From Buxus sempervirens (taxonomy: Eukaryota > Streptophyta > Magnoliopsida > Buxales > Buxaceae): 64,000 nucleotides of DNA. The DNA lies in contig OX387190.1 of assembly GCA_947561395.2 (NCBI GenBank), positions 35,075,892 to 35,139,891 on the forward strand. The letters are read 5' to 3'. Shown one piece after another: positions 23,601 through 40,407 of this stretch; within the stretch, counting starts at the first letter, position 1; each line of letters opens with the position of its first letter. The notes beneath the pieces were generated by a model, which ran no database searches, was not told where the DNA came from, and saw nothing but the letters and a program-made list of their open reading frames with translations. The translations under genes were made by a program, and so were the position numbers.

Positions 23601-26600
23601 GATACATGTGTGAGCAACCGATGCACATGTGTCAACACATGCATGTTTACGTTTATTATGCAGCTCATAAAAAAGTACCTTCATGGGGAGATCCAAGCCA
23701 GATGAAGAAGTATGTAGAGAAACGCCCAGATCGGCTGATCCTGCAAATACAGAATAGATATAGGTAAAAGTACATCAGTAACTTGAGGAGCTAAGATAAA
23801 AAGGCTACCTAGAAGTAATGGATAATCCTGAGCTGATAGCCACATGGTTCGAAATGCAACACGTTTGAGGTGCAGTCTCTTTATTTGTTCTTCATATTTT
23901 TCTCTTTGTGGACCTTTACCTGTCAGGTAAACGGTAGCTTAAGATCTCCAATGAATCATACAAGGCACATACTGAGCAACAACAAGAAAGAGAATCATTA
24001 CCAGTAATGATAAATAATAACCTTGGATACAAGTATTGTTTTCCATTGCAGATATCCTTCCAAAGCACTTCTTCTTCAGTTGAATCATCTTCATTTAATA
24101 TTGCAGCAACACGCCTATCATACATGACTGCTGCTTCCAAAAGCATGCTGAAATCCTCGTCAGGAGTCCTGAAACACAATTAAATTAAATAATTTATAAA
24201 TAATGAACATGATACAGTCATTTCTCCAAGGGCAAAATGAGAAACATACAAAACAATCAAGCCTAATAATTTAAGATGAAGATCATGCTAATCACAAGTA
24301 CTGATTAATACAGACATTATTCAGTTACACACAAACACATATATGCATATGAGCATTTATACATTCATAGAAAATGTACATAAGCATGTGCGTATATATT
24401 TGATGATTCAGGTCTTTTAAAAAAAATAGAATTCAAAAAAACTACTCAGTAATGTTAAATAAGAACTGACATAGAAAATCTGTATCCTTGTTATTGACTA
24501 TAAAAGACTTGAGAAATCAAAAGCAAAAAGGTATCACACTCACCAGCTTGTACTGCTGACCACCAGAGCTGGCCTGTTTGGCTTGAAGAAAATGTCATTG
24601 CCAGCCTCAGTAGTAAAAAGAGTTTCATTTAAATTACTGCTACTCATTTCTAGGGTTCCTTCTGCAACATTAAAACCTTACCCTTTGAGTCTCTACAGGA
24701 AATCAGGAATGAAAAAGAAAAATATTTGAATTCGAAATTACCCATGCTGACACAATCACGTATACCAATAGGCTGAATGAGGTCTTTATTTAATCTACAA
24801 AACAACTAAAAAAAGGATAGGGAATCACAATTTAAATTTTGGAATGGAAACATCTTTTGACTTGGCAAATGGATCACCTTATGCTTCTCTTCAAGGGAAG
24901 CAGGACGAAAAAACTCTGGGGGCTGATCATACAAAACTGTTGCCCTGATAAGTTGAAAGACAGGCAGGGTTAAAAAAAAAATTTAAGGCTACAAGAATGC
25001 TCTAATTAAAAAGTCTACGTGGATAGCAAAGAAAATAAACTTTGAGCTGACCCTCTTACTTAATTCCCCAGTTCTGAGCCAATTCATGTTGCATTGCCCT
25101 TGTAACACAAAGGGAACCATTGGCCATCTTCCCATAATGCTTTTCAAGCCTATGTACATATGGCAACAGATATACAGTGAAAAACAGATCTAAATAAATA
25201 GAAGTCTAGGATGCAAAATTCAGTTCATACCAGCGATATAATACCACAAAGCGACTACTTCTTCCAATAGACAACCCCAGTAAAGTATAGCCAAAATTAT
25301 GCCAATCAACAATGAATGCAGAATGCCTCAGCCAGCTTGCCCATTTTACAGCAGCCAGTGTTGGAACAGATGGAGGGTTCTGAATAAGCTCACAAAAGAA
25401 GTGATCAATCAACTTAAGATATAGAATCAAGCATGCCATGCACTAACAGCACCAATCCATAATCAGGGGTGTACAAAAGAATTTCCTTCAGTTCCTCTAA
25501 TAAAAACTGTAGTAAAATGAAAACAAATAAACAAATAAACAAAAAAGATGCATAATGTGGAAATAATTTTTTTGCTGAAAATAAGCAATATATTTTTGAC
25601 AAGTAAAACAAAATTCATAGAACGGATACCACAAAATCAGAAATTCACTGAATAAATGCCAAGTTGCCAACTAGGATCAAAGGTGAATAAACCAAGATAT
25701 AGTCACAGTTAAGAGAATTAACAACAGCTCAGCATAGAGTTGCAATGAAGATACCTAGAAATGAATATACCTGCACTATGAAAACATCTGGAGAAGGTAT
25801 TTTAACAAAGAGAAACCAAAGAAGCATGAAAAACTGAACCAATGGCTTGAAAAAAAGCATAAACGGATGGAGTATCTTAGGTAACCCCCGGGGAATTGGC
25901 CACTGTGTCTGCAGAAAGTAAATAGGAATATATTATTTTAAATCACTGAAAGGCCAACTATTTAAAAATAGAATAATATAAAATTTCTCAGTGTCATACC
26001 ATTTTGTGGATATGTATAGATTGATTCTCCAAAATAGCGGGATGTGGATCAGAACCTATCCAGAAATCAATTTTACAAATCATGTCAAAAATAAGGAGAA
26101 AAAGACAAAAATAAACAAGTATTTGTAGGCCAAACTCCGACTAAAACTATGACTGTGTTTTAAAACTTAGACTTGAGAAGAAAAGATAAGAAAACAAAAC
26201 AAAACAAAATAGCTAAGGAAAAGAAATGACTTACATTTCCATTCAAGCATTTGGATAAATGAGAACCATAGAGAAATGAAAGGTGATATATAGGACATTG
26301 ATTCATATGAATCACTGGACAAAACCAAACACTGCAGGCAGGATAAAGGCGGAGAGAAAAAATAAGAACAGGACGTCTCGTCAAAAAAGAGAATTCAGCT
26401 TCAGCTTAGCTTAGAACCAACAGACTAACACACAGAAGTAGAACGCACAGTCAATCAAGACTGCAAATTCTTGAAACAAAAGTGAACTAAATCAGGCAAA
26501 GCCAACCAACCCCCCACCCTACCCCAAACAGGCACAAACAAATGTACACACAAAATAACCCCAACAAAAGGGGAAAAACATAAAAATTAAAAGTAGAAAG

Positions 26601-27629
26601 CACCATAGTGTAACAATTAAGTCGAAAATCTCCTTTCAGTCAGGGACTAAATAATAACTCTTGATTAACTTATTATTTAATGGAATAAGAGTTTTAAAAT
26701 TGGCTTCAATGCAAAGACATTTGAATTAAGATGCAGTTTATAAAGCACAAGTACAAAGCAGCTCTCAACACTTCAACTGTAAGTATGAAATTCTTAAACA
26801 GATAATTCTATGTTGACGAGATATATCTAGTATGAAGTAATCAGAATACCTCCATATGCAATTATGTCCACCTCTAGATATGCCTGCAAAAAAAAGTAGT
26901 TTAAACATAAAATGTCCTACCAGATAGTGGAACAAAATTAGAAGGCAGATGGAAATATGAAATCAGCAATAAGACATAGTACAATAATAAGCAGAATGAT
27001 GAAATCATGGCTTTCGAATTAAAAAAGAACAAAAATTCCTATCTCCTGTGTGGAATGGTCGTCAGAGTCATTATCCCTTCAACTCCAGCTTTTCTGTTAT
27101 ACATGTCAATAGGGTGATTGGAAATTTCTTTCCTGTTTTTATTTTTATTTTTTACTTTTTTATGTTAGGGAGGGGTTGGGATTGTGGGTGACTGGGTGGG
27201 TGTTCGGTTCAAATACCTTCATCTTTCTACTGATTATGTTTGTAATGCTAGTTAATGTCGTGTAGTCTCTATTTCTTACGCAAAATTATTAATTTATAGA
27301 ATAATTTGAACCTTTTAATATTTTTTCTTTAGATCGGTACATATATGATAACAGGTGTATTGGCGAATTGGAACCACAGTATGGAAAGATCTTTATATTT
27401 TATTTAATTTTTTCCCTTTTTTTGTTTAGATCTTGTGGATCATAAGTTTTGATTTCCTTCAACGTTCAAATTTTGCATATTGTTCACTGTATGAGATACA
27501 TACCTGGCAAGCAAGAGAAAGAGCATGATACTGCATTCGAGGACTGCGACCCAGATCTCCGAGAACCACCACGGCTGCCCTGCCTCTGCGGCCAGGTTGC
27601 TCTGGTTTTTGCCCTAATAGAAAACCCAT
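20616..27629 (-). CDS. ALG1: Chitobiosyldiphosphodolichol beta-mannosyltransferase (ALG1), 16 exons
   Basis: Adds the first mannose (beta-1,4) from GDP-mannose to GlcNAc2-PP-dolichol on the cytosolic face of the ER, an essential step of N-glycan assembly (GT33). Exons: 27629-27504, 26883-26850, 26055-26000, 25908-25771, 25379-25231, 25149-25060, 24944-24878, 24805-24742, 24661-24544, 24168-24002, 23919-23809, 23740-23679, 22912-22860, 22742-22667, 21359-21231, 20639-20616; 1464 nt, 487 aa. Recognisable blocks: [20 protein letters not shown] (residues 17-36), SDPHP, a hydrophobic segment near residues 86-110 (membrane-associated), [67 protein letters not shown] and [18 protein letters not shown]. 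The last intron (20640-21230) starts with GC in the perfect context GAG|GCAAGT and ends TTGCAG, leaving a 24-nt terminal exon (VISRNYD, stop). Without that splice the frame would read on to 21147. Start ATG at 27627-27629 is the first in frame with the conserved block. Confidence 0.93.
21508..21655. repeat. Imperfect tandem duplication, period 73 bp, in ALG1 intron 14
   Basis: ATCAAAATTTTCCTA begins at 21508 and again at 21581, each followed by AAAGATGCAAT, GCAAAA and TTTCA/TTTAA. Two copies. Confidence 0.7.
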
Positions 27630-29647
27630 GATTTCCCCTTTTCAAATCTCAACTTATGAAACAATGGAATCATTTGACGTTCCACATCCATGCATAAACT
27701 GAGAAGCTTTATATGACCTAATCCGGAGAAAACCAAAGACCAAATAAGATGCAAAACTTGCCTGCCATTCGAAGGAGATGTGTTCAGTCGCCGAAATCCT
27801 TCGTCGCTGCTTTCAGTCGTTATTCTACAGAACTTTTCGTTGTTCACTAGTTCAAACCAAAGAGTTAATAATAGTTGTTCGGGCTGTAAATAAAACGTTA
27901 GAGAAGTAAATCTAACCTGACCGGCCTGTAAATCAAACCCGACAGCCCAAAGCCTGCTGATCAACCCGAATAAGAATCTGGGCATTTAGTTTGGATTTGG
28001 GTTTAGACCAAGCTTTATTTGTGCTCTGAAATGGGCTTGAATTTTATCGGGCTTATTCTATACAACCCGCCCTAAACCAACTTATTAGTTATATGCACAA
28101 ACAAATATATATGCATATATTTATGTGCACACATATTTACGTATATGTAAGTATGTATATGTAACACATGTATCATTGTTTATCTTTTTTTTCTTCTTTT
28201 ATACCATCTTTATAATTTTGTACATGAAAGGAATCCGACTGATTCCTATGGATTACTAAGAGCAACAATGAAGAAAAACAAACAAAGAAACATACACAAA
28301 TTTTACATGGTTCACCTCATAATAGGGCTATGTCCACAGCCGTCGATTTTCACTATGTCACCAATAGAAGAATACAACCAATGACTACAAGAACAGGGAT
28401 ATACCCTAATACAAAATGAAATACCCAACATTAGAGAAATAACAAATTTACCATTGTTTATCAGGCTCCACAAACCTCAACAGTACATATGTACCATTGT
28501 TTATCTTTTGTGATCAACTATAAACAATAAATTTTGCTAATTAACATGCAATAACAAATTTATAAATTTCAGATAAATAATTTAAAAATGATCTTTATAT
28601 ATGTATATAGTGTGTGTGTATATATATCTTTATAATTTATATTCGTAACAAAACATGAACATTTTGTTTGGACCAACTCAAATGTAACCCGAATTCAAAT
28701 AATTATGTTTGGGTTGGGTTTGAGTTAGGGCAGGCCAACAAGAAGTTCGAGCTAGTAAATTTTATATTGGTAAAGTTCTAACTCATCAAAACCTGATCCA
28801 ACCTACGCTACTTACAAAGTTTAATAGTTTTGAACAATCCTTCACTTTCATGTTGTCATAAACACAAGGCGTATATACAAGTAGACCTCATGACATATAT
28901 TTCAATGAGCCAATTTTGGACCATTTAGGCCTTGTTTGTCATTCATTATGGATTGGGAATGAGTTCCCCAAATGAGTTTGTAGAAGTTGAAAATATCAAG
29001 AGATTCCACGTGGCCATAATTGCTCAAATAAGATGAGTTAATGGTTTCAACGCCTTTTGCATTATATGTTATATAGATATAGATTATGGTTTAAATGGTT
29101 TTTGGTTAAAAAGATTACTTCTATAATGTTTTAGTTATTTAATTAAAATCTAGTCAAAAGAAGAGAAACCATTGAAAGTTTTTCAAAGTTATTATTTTGC
29201 CACGTATATTTGTAAAGAAAATAATACACGTAACATTAGAGATTCTCAAATCGGATTTTCACCAACTCCCATTTTGGTGACTCAGGCTCATCTAATTATT
29301 AATTGCTCTTTTCAGTTATCGCAAGATTTTCTATAAGGATTTTGCTTAGTGTTGCAGCCAGGGTAACAAGTCAAATTAATTTAATTTTGGACGGCTTTGA
29401 CAAAGTCCAGCATTTTATGGTGAGTATAGCCTACACCAAACCAACCTCAAATTAGGCGAAGTTAGGATGAGCAAAATGCCTTCTATATTTTCAACATGTT
29501 TGAGTGATATAGTCACCACATGTTTTGTACTAAAAATCAATTAGATCTATTAAAAATCAATCACAGCAAGAAGTAACGAGAATCAGATCGATTCTCAATT
29601 ATGTTAAAAAAAATATAGTTAAAAATCAATTATCAAAAATTGGTGGA

Positions 29648-29754
29648 CTAAATCTGAATTATTTTGAAAAAAATCGTTAAAATTAGTTAAAAATCAATTA
29701 TGTGGTCTAAATCTGAATTATTTTGAAAAAGCATCGTTAAAAATTAATTTCCCC
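29648..29754. mobile_element. Partial MITE arms related to the element at 59888-60225
   Basis: CTAAATCTGAATTATTTTGA occurs at 29648 and again at 29707, each followed by ATCGTTAAAA and AATT, ending in TTTCCCC. The same order (CTAAATCTGAATTATTTTGA, ATCACTAAAA, TTTTCCCC) forms the right arm of the element near 60178-60224. This is a right-end fragment with an internal 59-bp duplication; no left arm was found. Confidence 0.6.
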
Positions 29755-29993
29755 TAAATAATAATGTAGAAAGTCATTCACCATCATTAAGATTTAAATT
29801 GGCGTACTGGCTGAGGTGTTCTGGGGGAGGTTGGAACTCTCCCACTCGTTCTAGTCCTATGTTGAAGCCGTTCGGTGTCACGCGTATCGTACACGGCGGC
29901 TAAGGATGTTTGGATTCTATAAATAAACAAAGCCGCGTTGTGCCGAAGGTAAGCGTCTTGTTTTTCGAATATATCAAATCTCCTTTCTTCTCC

Positions 29994-30000
29994 TATAAAA
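29994..30000 (+). promoter_or_regulatory. TATA box of the CYSTM gene
   Basis: TATAAAA at 29994-30000, followed by a pyrimidine-rich leader, 76 bp before the ATG at 30076. Spacing fits a transcription start near 30030. Confidence 0.6.
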
Positions 30001-30075
30001 GAAGAGCCCCTCCCCTCCCAAACATCTTCGCTCCCGTCTAGCTTTTCTGTCGAGGTCATCGAGGTTCAGTAGAAG

Positions 30076-31159
30076 ATGAGTTACTACAATCAGCAGCAGC
30101 CTCCCGTCGGCGTTCCTCCTCCTCAAGGTTCAACTTCGATCCTATTCTTGTTTTCTTTCGTTTTTTTTGCTGTGTTTCGATTCCTTTAGTAGTTCTTTTT
30201 TTAGGGTTTCGATTATTGTTGATCTGTTTTTGTTTAGATCAGATCAGAACTGAAGATTGTTAGGGTTTCTGAGATATGATATTTTTGTTTAATTTCTTGC
30301 TTTTTCTTTCTGGGCTTTTTTTTGATTAGGTTATCCTCCGGAAGGGTATCCAAAGGGCTCTTATCCTCCACCCGGGTATCCTCCGCAAGGCTATGCACAG
30401 GGGTACCCTCCCCAAGGCTATGGACAGGGGTACCCTCCCCAAGGATATCCTCCACAGTACGCCCAGGCACCACCTCAAAAACAAAGCAGCGGTTGCCTTG
30501 AAGGATGGTAAGCCCCCGCTGACTCTCTCTATTTCTCTCTCTCGTTTGATCGACTTCGGAGGATAGATTTAGCGTCATATCTGAACGATCTGAATGATGC
30601 TAACTCGATCACAGCAAGAAGTAACGAGATTAAAAGGACAAATTAAAAATAAATTTTCTTCCTCTCAGAAGAAGAAGAAGACCAAACCAGCTTGCTAACT
30701 AACGTGCCAACATAGCATGCATCGTCCGTGGAAGCTTTGGTGGGTCAGAAAGACCATCTCGCGAAATTCCAGAAATACCCTTTGGATTTTCTTTCTCTGC
30801 TTCATATGTGGGGCAGTAAGGTTACAACTTACAAGTCGTTTTCTTTCGTCCCTGGCTTATTAAGCATAAACGCTTTTCTCGGCCGGCTTTACAAGGGCCT
30901 CAGCAATGAAGTTTTCTGTTAAAAGGGTAGCTGGAAGCAGTTCGCCTTAAGGATGTTGACATGGTCTTTTTGTTCTAAATTCAAGCCATGACAATAGATA
31001 GCTAAATATTTGAAGAGAAGAAGCAAATATATTGTTTGGAAACAGCAAGATAGGTTGGCAACAGATCTCCCTAACCTGTAAACTGTTCTAATTTGAGTAT
31101 TTGGTTATTGCAGCTTGGCCGCTCTCTGCTGTTGCTGTCTTCTGGATGCTTGTTTCTGA
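30076..31159 (+). CDS. CYSTM-type small membrane protein with YPPQG repeats
   Basis: Three exons: 30076-30127, 30330-30507, 31114-31159 (52+178+46 nt), 91 aa. The N-terminal half is Pro/Gly/Tyr/Gln-rich with repeated GYPPQGY / QGYPPQG units (annexin-like, XYPPX type). The C-terminus is a cysteine cluster, C73, C77, C82-C85 and C90, set in a short hydrophobic helix (LAALCCCCLLDACF). That is the CYSTM module: a tail-anchored, palmitoylation-prone motif of plant stress-response proteins at the plasma membrane. Role in stress tolerance is family knowledge, not shown here. The two introns split the protein neatly before the repeats and inside the Cys cluster (TG|C codon). A TATA box lies 76 bp upstream. 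Confidence 0.92.
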
Positions 31160-32661
31160 TGATCATGAGTTGTTGACGGGCTTCCGTGATTGCCCTCTTG
31201 TCTAGATTCTATTTTCTCTCTATTCCAGTTCTCTATTTTTTTTTCAAAAATTGTAAGTTTAGGTGGGGATGATTTCATTATACATTTAAGTCGAAGGGGA
31301 TTGTGATGGCTTCATGTGCATGATATGAACCAATTTGCAAATTAAGAAAATACCATTTGTTTTTACGTAGTTTCCTGCGCTTTCGGTTATATATGCTTTT
31401 TTTTTCTTTTTTGGCGAATAGCACAGCCATGGTTCTAAGTTTCTTACATGGTACCCTCTGTGACATCCAGTTAAACAACAATTTAATAAAGTATTACTGT
31501 ATTAGACAAGATCACCACAGTGGCTGATAATGGGGTAGGGAGGATTGTTGGGAAAATGTTAGATAATAATAAGAATAGGAAGAAGGAAAAGTCGTCATAA
31601 AAAATAAATTAAAATGGGCTGTTATAGAGTATATAATTTTTCTTGCCAAAGGTTCTTGTTACAACTTACAACCTCATTATCTTTTAAAAATGTTGCAACC
31701 CACTTTGAGAGTAAACAATCTTATAAAAATGTGGAAAGATAAGACTCTTTAGAAGAAAATATTTTAATAAGATAATGAAAGGTTGTTTTTGGAGATCAAA
31801 GACTTTATAACGTGATAAGCATATAATCTTTTAAAGTTAAAAACTAGATAATGGTTGTTGTTCTTTGAGTGTAAAGTAAGAACATGTCCTTAATTTTAGC
31901 TTTATATAACGGCAAACATTATGTTGACACCTTCGTTTTGAATATGAAGTAGTGACTCTGTCATGGTAGGCTGGGTTTTAAATTTCGGCCGATACCCGTA
32001 CCAATATGAAACCGAGATTAAAAACTAGGATAGTAGCAAAGACTTTGGAAACGAATCTCATATTCGTTGAACCGAAAAGCGTTTCGTTCGACTGTGCGCT
32101 TACAAGTTACAATCGACGTCGCTCGAGTTGCCGTAAAATTGTTGACGCGGGTTCCTTCAAAACTCAAAAGCCGCACTTGCGATAATTACGTGAGATCAGG
32201 TGCTGGTTGTGTACCTGCGCACTATGAAGCTGGGAAGAAAAATGAAAAAGAGAGGAAAAGTCATTTGTTAGCCCTGCTTAAATTTTAGTGACATTTTACT
32301 ATATAAACCCAATATTTCCAAAATTCTTCCAAGAAAACACTTTTTACAAATCAATTGTTAGAATATACAAGTTACCATATAGCGTACAAGTCATTGTATC
32401 ATACAAGTACATTGACTTGCACATTTGATAGCATGATTTGTTGCGTTCTATTAGTTGACTTGTATAACATGGAAGAAAGAATTGTGTTTGTAATAGTAAA
32501 ATATCATTAAAATTTAATTACTTTAATAAAGGTTTCCTAAATGTTGTAACCTAGAACAATGAAGACTGAATTTCAACTATTCTCAAAAAGAAAAAGAAAA
32601 AAAAATGAAGAAAGTACAAAAAAGAAGAAGAAGGTGGTTTTGGGCAAGATAATGCACTACC

Positions 32662-33475
32662 TGCTGCGTTTGGCATTGCTTTTTGTTTTTGCTCAATTGC
32701 TTATTTAAGCAAAATCAAGCTTTTTTGAAGCAATAAGCATGTTTGGTTACTACTTGCTTTTCTCGAGAAGCAAATTTTTTTGCTTCCTTTGCTTATTGCT
32801 ATTAATCTAATACTAACAACCTACTCATACCACCACTGTCGCTCACTACCATTACCAACCACCATTATAAAGCCACCCACCACCACCACCACCTCCACTC
32901 ACTACCTCATCACCACCACCATCCACCCTTAGTTTTAACGATGGACACCACTACTAACACCACGATCCACCCACCATTACAACAATCCACCATCACTAGT
33001 ACCACTTGTCACCCACCACCATCATCCACTACCACCGTCCACCACCACCCATTAACCCTTCCGTTACAACCACCAATAACACTCCCACCACCATTCATCA
33101 CCAACCACTTATACCACCACCTATCACCCCCACAGTCATATCATGACTATCACCACACACCCACCACCCCTACCATCGTCATCATTGCCATCCTTCAGGA
33201 CACCTCCACAATTACCACCACCACCACCACCACCATTACTACTCACCCACCACCACTACCACCACTCACCCTTACCATAATAGTATATTTTGTTATAATA
33301 TTAGCCAAGAAACAATTTTTATGTTTTTGATATTACCAAATATGCTTTTTTCAACAAAAACAAATGTGAATCAAATGGTTTTGTTTCATAAAAAGATCTT
33401 CATAGAAGCAAAAATAATTTAATTGCTTTTCTTGCTTTTTGAAACAATAAGCAAAAAACAATGCCCAACGCAGCT
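32662..33475. mobile_element. Non-autonomous TIR element, copy 2 (inverted relative of 4008-4847)
   Basis: About 814 bp with ends GCTGCGTTTGGCATTGC (left) and, reverse-complemented, GCTGCGTTGGGCATTG (right). Sub-terminal AAGCAAAA/TTTGCTTATT motifs match copy 1. The CACC-rich core, reverse-complemented, matches the GGT-rich core of copy 1 in order, including a shared block with GGTGTGTGGTGATAGTCATG-like sequence. Flanking bases are CCT on the left and TTA on the right, so no clear target duplication remains: an older or damaged copy. No coding capacity. Confidence 0.75.
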
Positions 33476-33945
33476 TAAATTACAAAATATTCTCTCGAGC
33501 TGGAACGCCCTTGATGTTTCCAGTAAGGGATTGCAATTTATCGAATATTCTATTGGAGCTAGTTTCTCATGTTTCTACTTTCTAGCGCAACAAAGTATCG
33601 AGATCCTTATTCTATTTTGACGAAACCATTTTTCATAAGCAAATAACAAAGTGAGAGCTATTCTTAAAAGAGTTTTTTAGATAACGAGCACATTGTAAGT
33701 AATTTAGTCTTTTTTTGGTGATTTAAGGATGGAGCTGTAAAGGAGATCTCTTTGTTTTGTGAAAGCTAAAAGAGTTATTAGCTGTACTTATGCCGGCCTT
33801 CTTTAGTTTAGCCGCTGAACAAGCTGTTCAGCCATGGACATATGCAGCTTGTCCGCTTGTGCATCGTGGGGTCCAGAGATGGCTCCATTGTGTCACTCCA
33901 GGAAGATTCAATTCTCTAATTGGCCACCTCAACAGGCGATCAATG

Positions 33946-34747
33946 ACCCCATATCAGCTGGAGCGGGACGCTGGAAGATCGGCTGGAGCTTTTGCCGATT
34001 TCCGCCACGCGTCCCACTCCAAGTTAGCATCGGGTTGTATCATGACGAACATGGGTACAACCCAAGTTAGCATGGGGTTGTACCCCTTGCTAAGCGGGTT
34101 GTATCTCATGCTGACATGGGTTGTACCCATGTTCGTTAGTGGTTTTGTACCCCATGCTACCTTGGGTTGTATCTGTTGCTAAGAGGGTTATACCCCATGT
34201 TACTTTGGGTTGTACCCACGTTTGTTTGCGGTGTTGTACCCACGTTTGTTAGCGGTGTTGTACCCTATGCTGACTTGGGTTGTACCCATTGCTAAGAAGG
34301 TTGTATCCCATGCTACCTTGGGTTGTACCCATATTTGTTAGTGGTGTTGTACCCTAATGCTGACTTGGGTTGTACCCGTTATTAAGGGGGTTGTACCCCA
34401 AGCTACCTTGGGTTATACCCACGTTTGTTAGCGGTGTTATACCCTATGCTGATTTGGGTTGTACCCATTGCTAAGGGTTGTACCCCAAGCTACCTTGGGT
34501 TGTACTCATGTTTGTTATTTGATAATGGTAGCTTTGAATTAGCCAATGAGAATCGGGCAAGTCCATTAATTTTGGGGATTTCGTTTTTGGGGGAAGATGA
34601 GCATAACGGAGAGTCTCAGTTAATTTTGCCCGTGACCGTTAATGGAGACTCTCCGTTTTAGTCATGAGCTGGAGTGGGACGCGTGGCGGAAATCGGCGAA
34701 AGCTCCAGCCGATCTTCCAGAGCGTCCCGCTCCAGCTGATATGGGGT
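33946..34747. repeat. Foldback-like structure: 75-bp inverted repeats around a minisatellite
   Basis: Left arm 33946-34021 starts CCCCATATCAGCTGGAGC and ends CGCGTCCCACTCCA. The right arm 34670-34747 is its near-perfect reverse complement (two small differences: an extra CT and one base). Between the arms lies the GTTGTACCC array. No transposase or clear target duplication seen. The structure resembles foldback transposons, but that is inference. Confidence 0.85.
34034..34510 (+). repeat. Minisatellite of near-palindromic GGGTTGTACCC units
   Basis: About ten or more copies of a 43-46 bp unit containing GGGTTGTACCC. Two unit types alternate, one with GTTTGTTAGTGGTGTTGTACCC and one with ATTGCTAAG..GGTTGTACCCC, so the higher-order period is about 87-90 bp (GCTACC at 34312, 34402 and 34489). 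The core is nearly self-complementary (GGGT..ACCC). Confidence 0.85.
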
Positions 34748-35397
34748 CGCGATCAATAACCAGATGGAGCCCAAGGCCATCTAGGTAGCAGGAAAACTTC
34801 CACTGGCAGCCAATTAAGATTCGCATCGCAAGACAACTGGAGATTTAAGGGGAGGCTGACTTATTCATGTCAATTCTTCCCACACACTAGGAATGGATTA
34901 TTGAAGCAATGAGCTCACCACATCCACGGTGCACTTTGCCTCCGTTGTCGTCAGCGATGTGAGCAAGAACGGTCACCCATCCTTCATGTCCCTGTCACCT
35001 GCCAATACAGGGGGGTCTATGCGACCGGAGAAATGGGTGGCCACCCAATCCCATCGCAACAGACATCACAGTCAAAGATCACAAGAGATTTCTCAACGGG
35101 AGCAAGCATTATGGACGGCCGTCCTCCATGTTGCTCCGCATCTTTTATATGGAGGTTCCACAGCAAAGAGTTGTTTCTTGTATATGAACTCAAATCCAAC
35201 TCACCTGCTAAAAACTAAAATAAAACAAAATACAAAGGACAAAAGTAGGCTATTTCATCAGCAGTTCAATATAATTTAAAATTAACTGTAGGAGTTCATT
35301 TTGAGAAATGGCATCCCAGAAGACAGCCTTTTTCTCTGTTATTCATGAAGGAGGGGCATGCACAACGCAATGAAACAGAAGACTTGCTGGAATTAAA

Positions 35398-39868
<4,471 letters not shown>

Positions 39869-40033
39869 TTTCAACAATCGACTCTGCGATTTCTCTGTGT
39901 AAAATTCTCCCCTTTGTTTTAAGGTGCACGAGGGAGGAAGCGGAAGACGAACTGGGCAACAAGAACTAGTCACTTCTACGGGCCCACCTAGTCATACAGC
40001 TTCGACGGGCTCAGCCTGATAAACCGTATGCGG

Positions 40034-40050
40034 CTAGGGTTAGGGTTTTT
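40034..40050. promoter_or_regulatory. Double telo-box between NDUFS4 and TRB
   Basis: CTAGGGTTAGGGTTTTT; the complement carries AAACCCTAACCCTA, i.e. two plant telomere repeats. Telo-boxes are known promoter elements of translation and energy genes and known binding sites of TRB proteins. Confidence 0.7.
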
Positions 40051-40407
40051 AAGTCAGGGTTGGCAATTTAACGCTCGGCCTGCTGGGTTCAATGAGCTTG
40101 CCCATATTTCAAGCCATGTAACTGCGGGAGGTCGGTTAACTTTTGGACCGGGAGGCATTTGGCATCGAACAAAAGCGAATATTATCAAGTATTTACCGAA
40201 ATCAGCTCCGAGTATGTTACACCGTCATCAAGGCAACGCCATTTGATCGTTCTTCCTCGAGTGTAAGATTTTCAGATCTGAAAATTCGATCGATTGATTC
40301 AAACTTTAACGGGCTCGATTATCCTACTGTGCCTTCGATCTTGACCCAGAAGTCACTGCGTTGGATTTCTGATCATATTTTCATGGGGCAAGGGGCCCAC
40401 ATTGACG

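Larger units (their letters stand above)
27630..30075. other. Divergent spacer between ALG1 and the CYSTM gene
   Basis: Contains the ALG1 leader, then repeat-like AT-rich DNA with GGGCTT/CCCG-rich patches (27880-28080, 28680-28800) that resemble relics of common plant elements. Also present are a TA/CA tract near 28090-28165 and MITE arms at 29648-29754. Close to the CYSTM gene sits a TATA box. No gene recognised. Confidence 0.5.
31160..35397. other. Repeat-rich spacer between CYSTM and NDUFS4
   Basis: Holds the CYSTM 3' UTR, AT-rich DNA, TIR element copy 2 (32662-33475), and the foldback/minisatellite structure (33946-34747). It ends with about 600 bp (34750-35397) in which I see short ORFs on both strands but no family. 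The His/Thr/Pro-rich ORF at 32941-33330 is only the CACC-rich element core. Confidence 0.6.

Noticed and set aside
32941..33330. 129-codon Thr/His/Pro-rich ORF
   Set aside because: It is the CACC-rich core of a TIR element read in one frame; the homologous core at 4210-4630 has no matching ORF.
33790..34182. 130-codon plus ORF across the foldback arm
   Set aside because: Runs through the inverted arm and into the minisatellite; composition follows the repeat.
34034..34510. Regularly spaced repeats that might suggest a CRISPR-like array
   Set aside because: Units are contiguous diverged copies with no unique spacers, in a plant nuclear context; it is a minisatellite.
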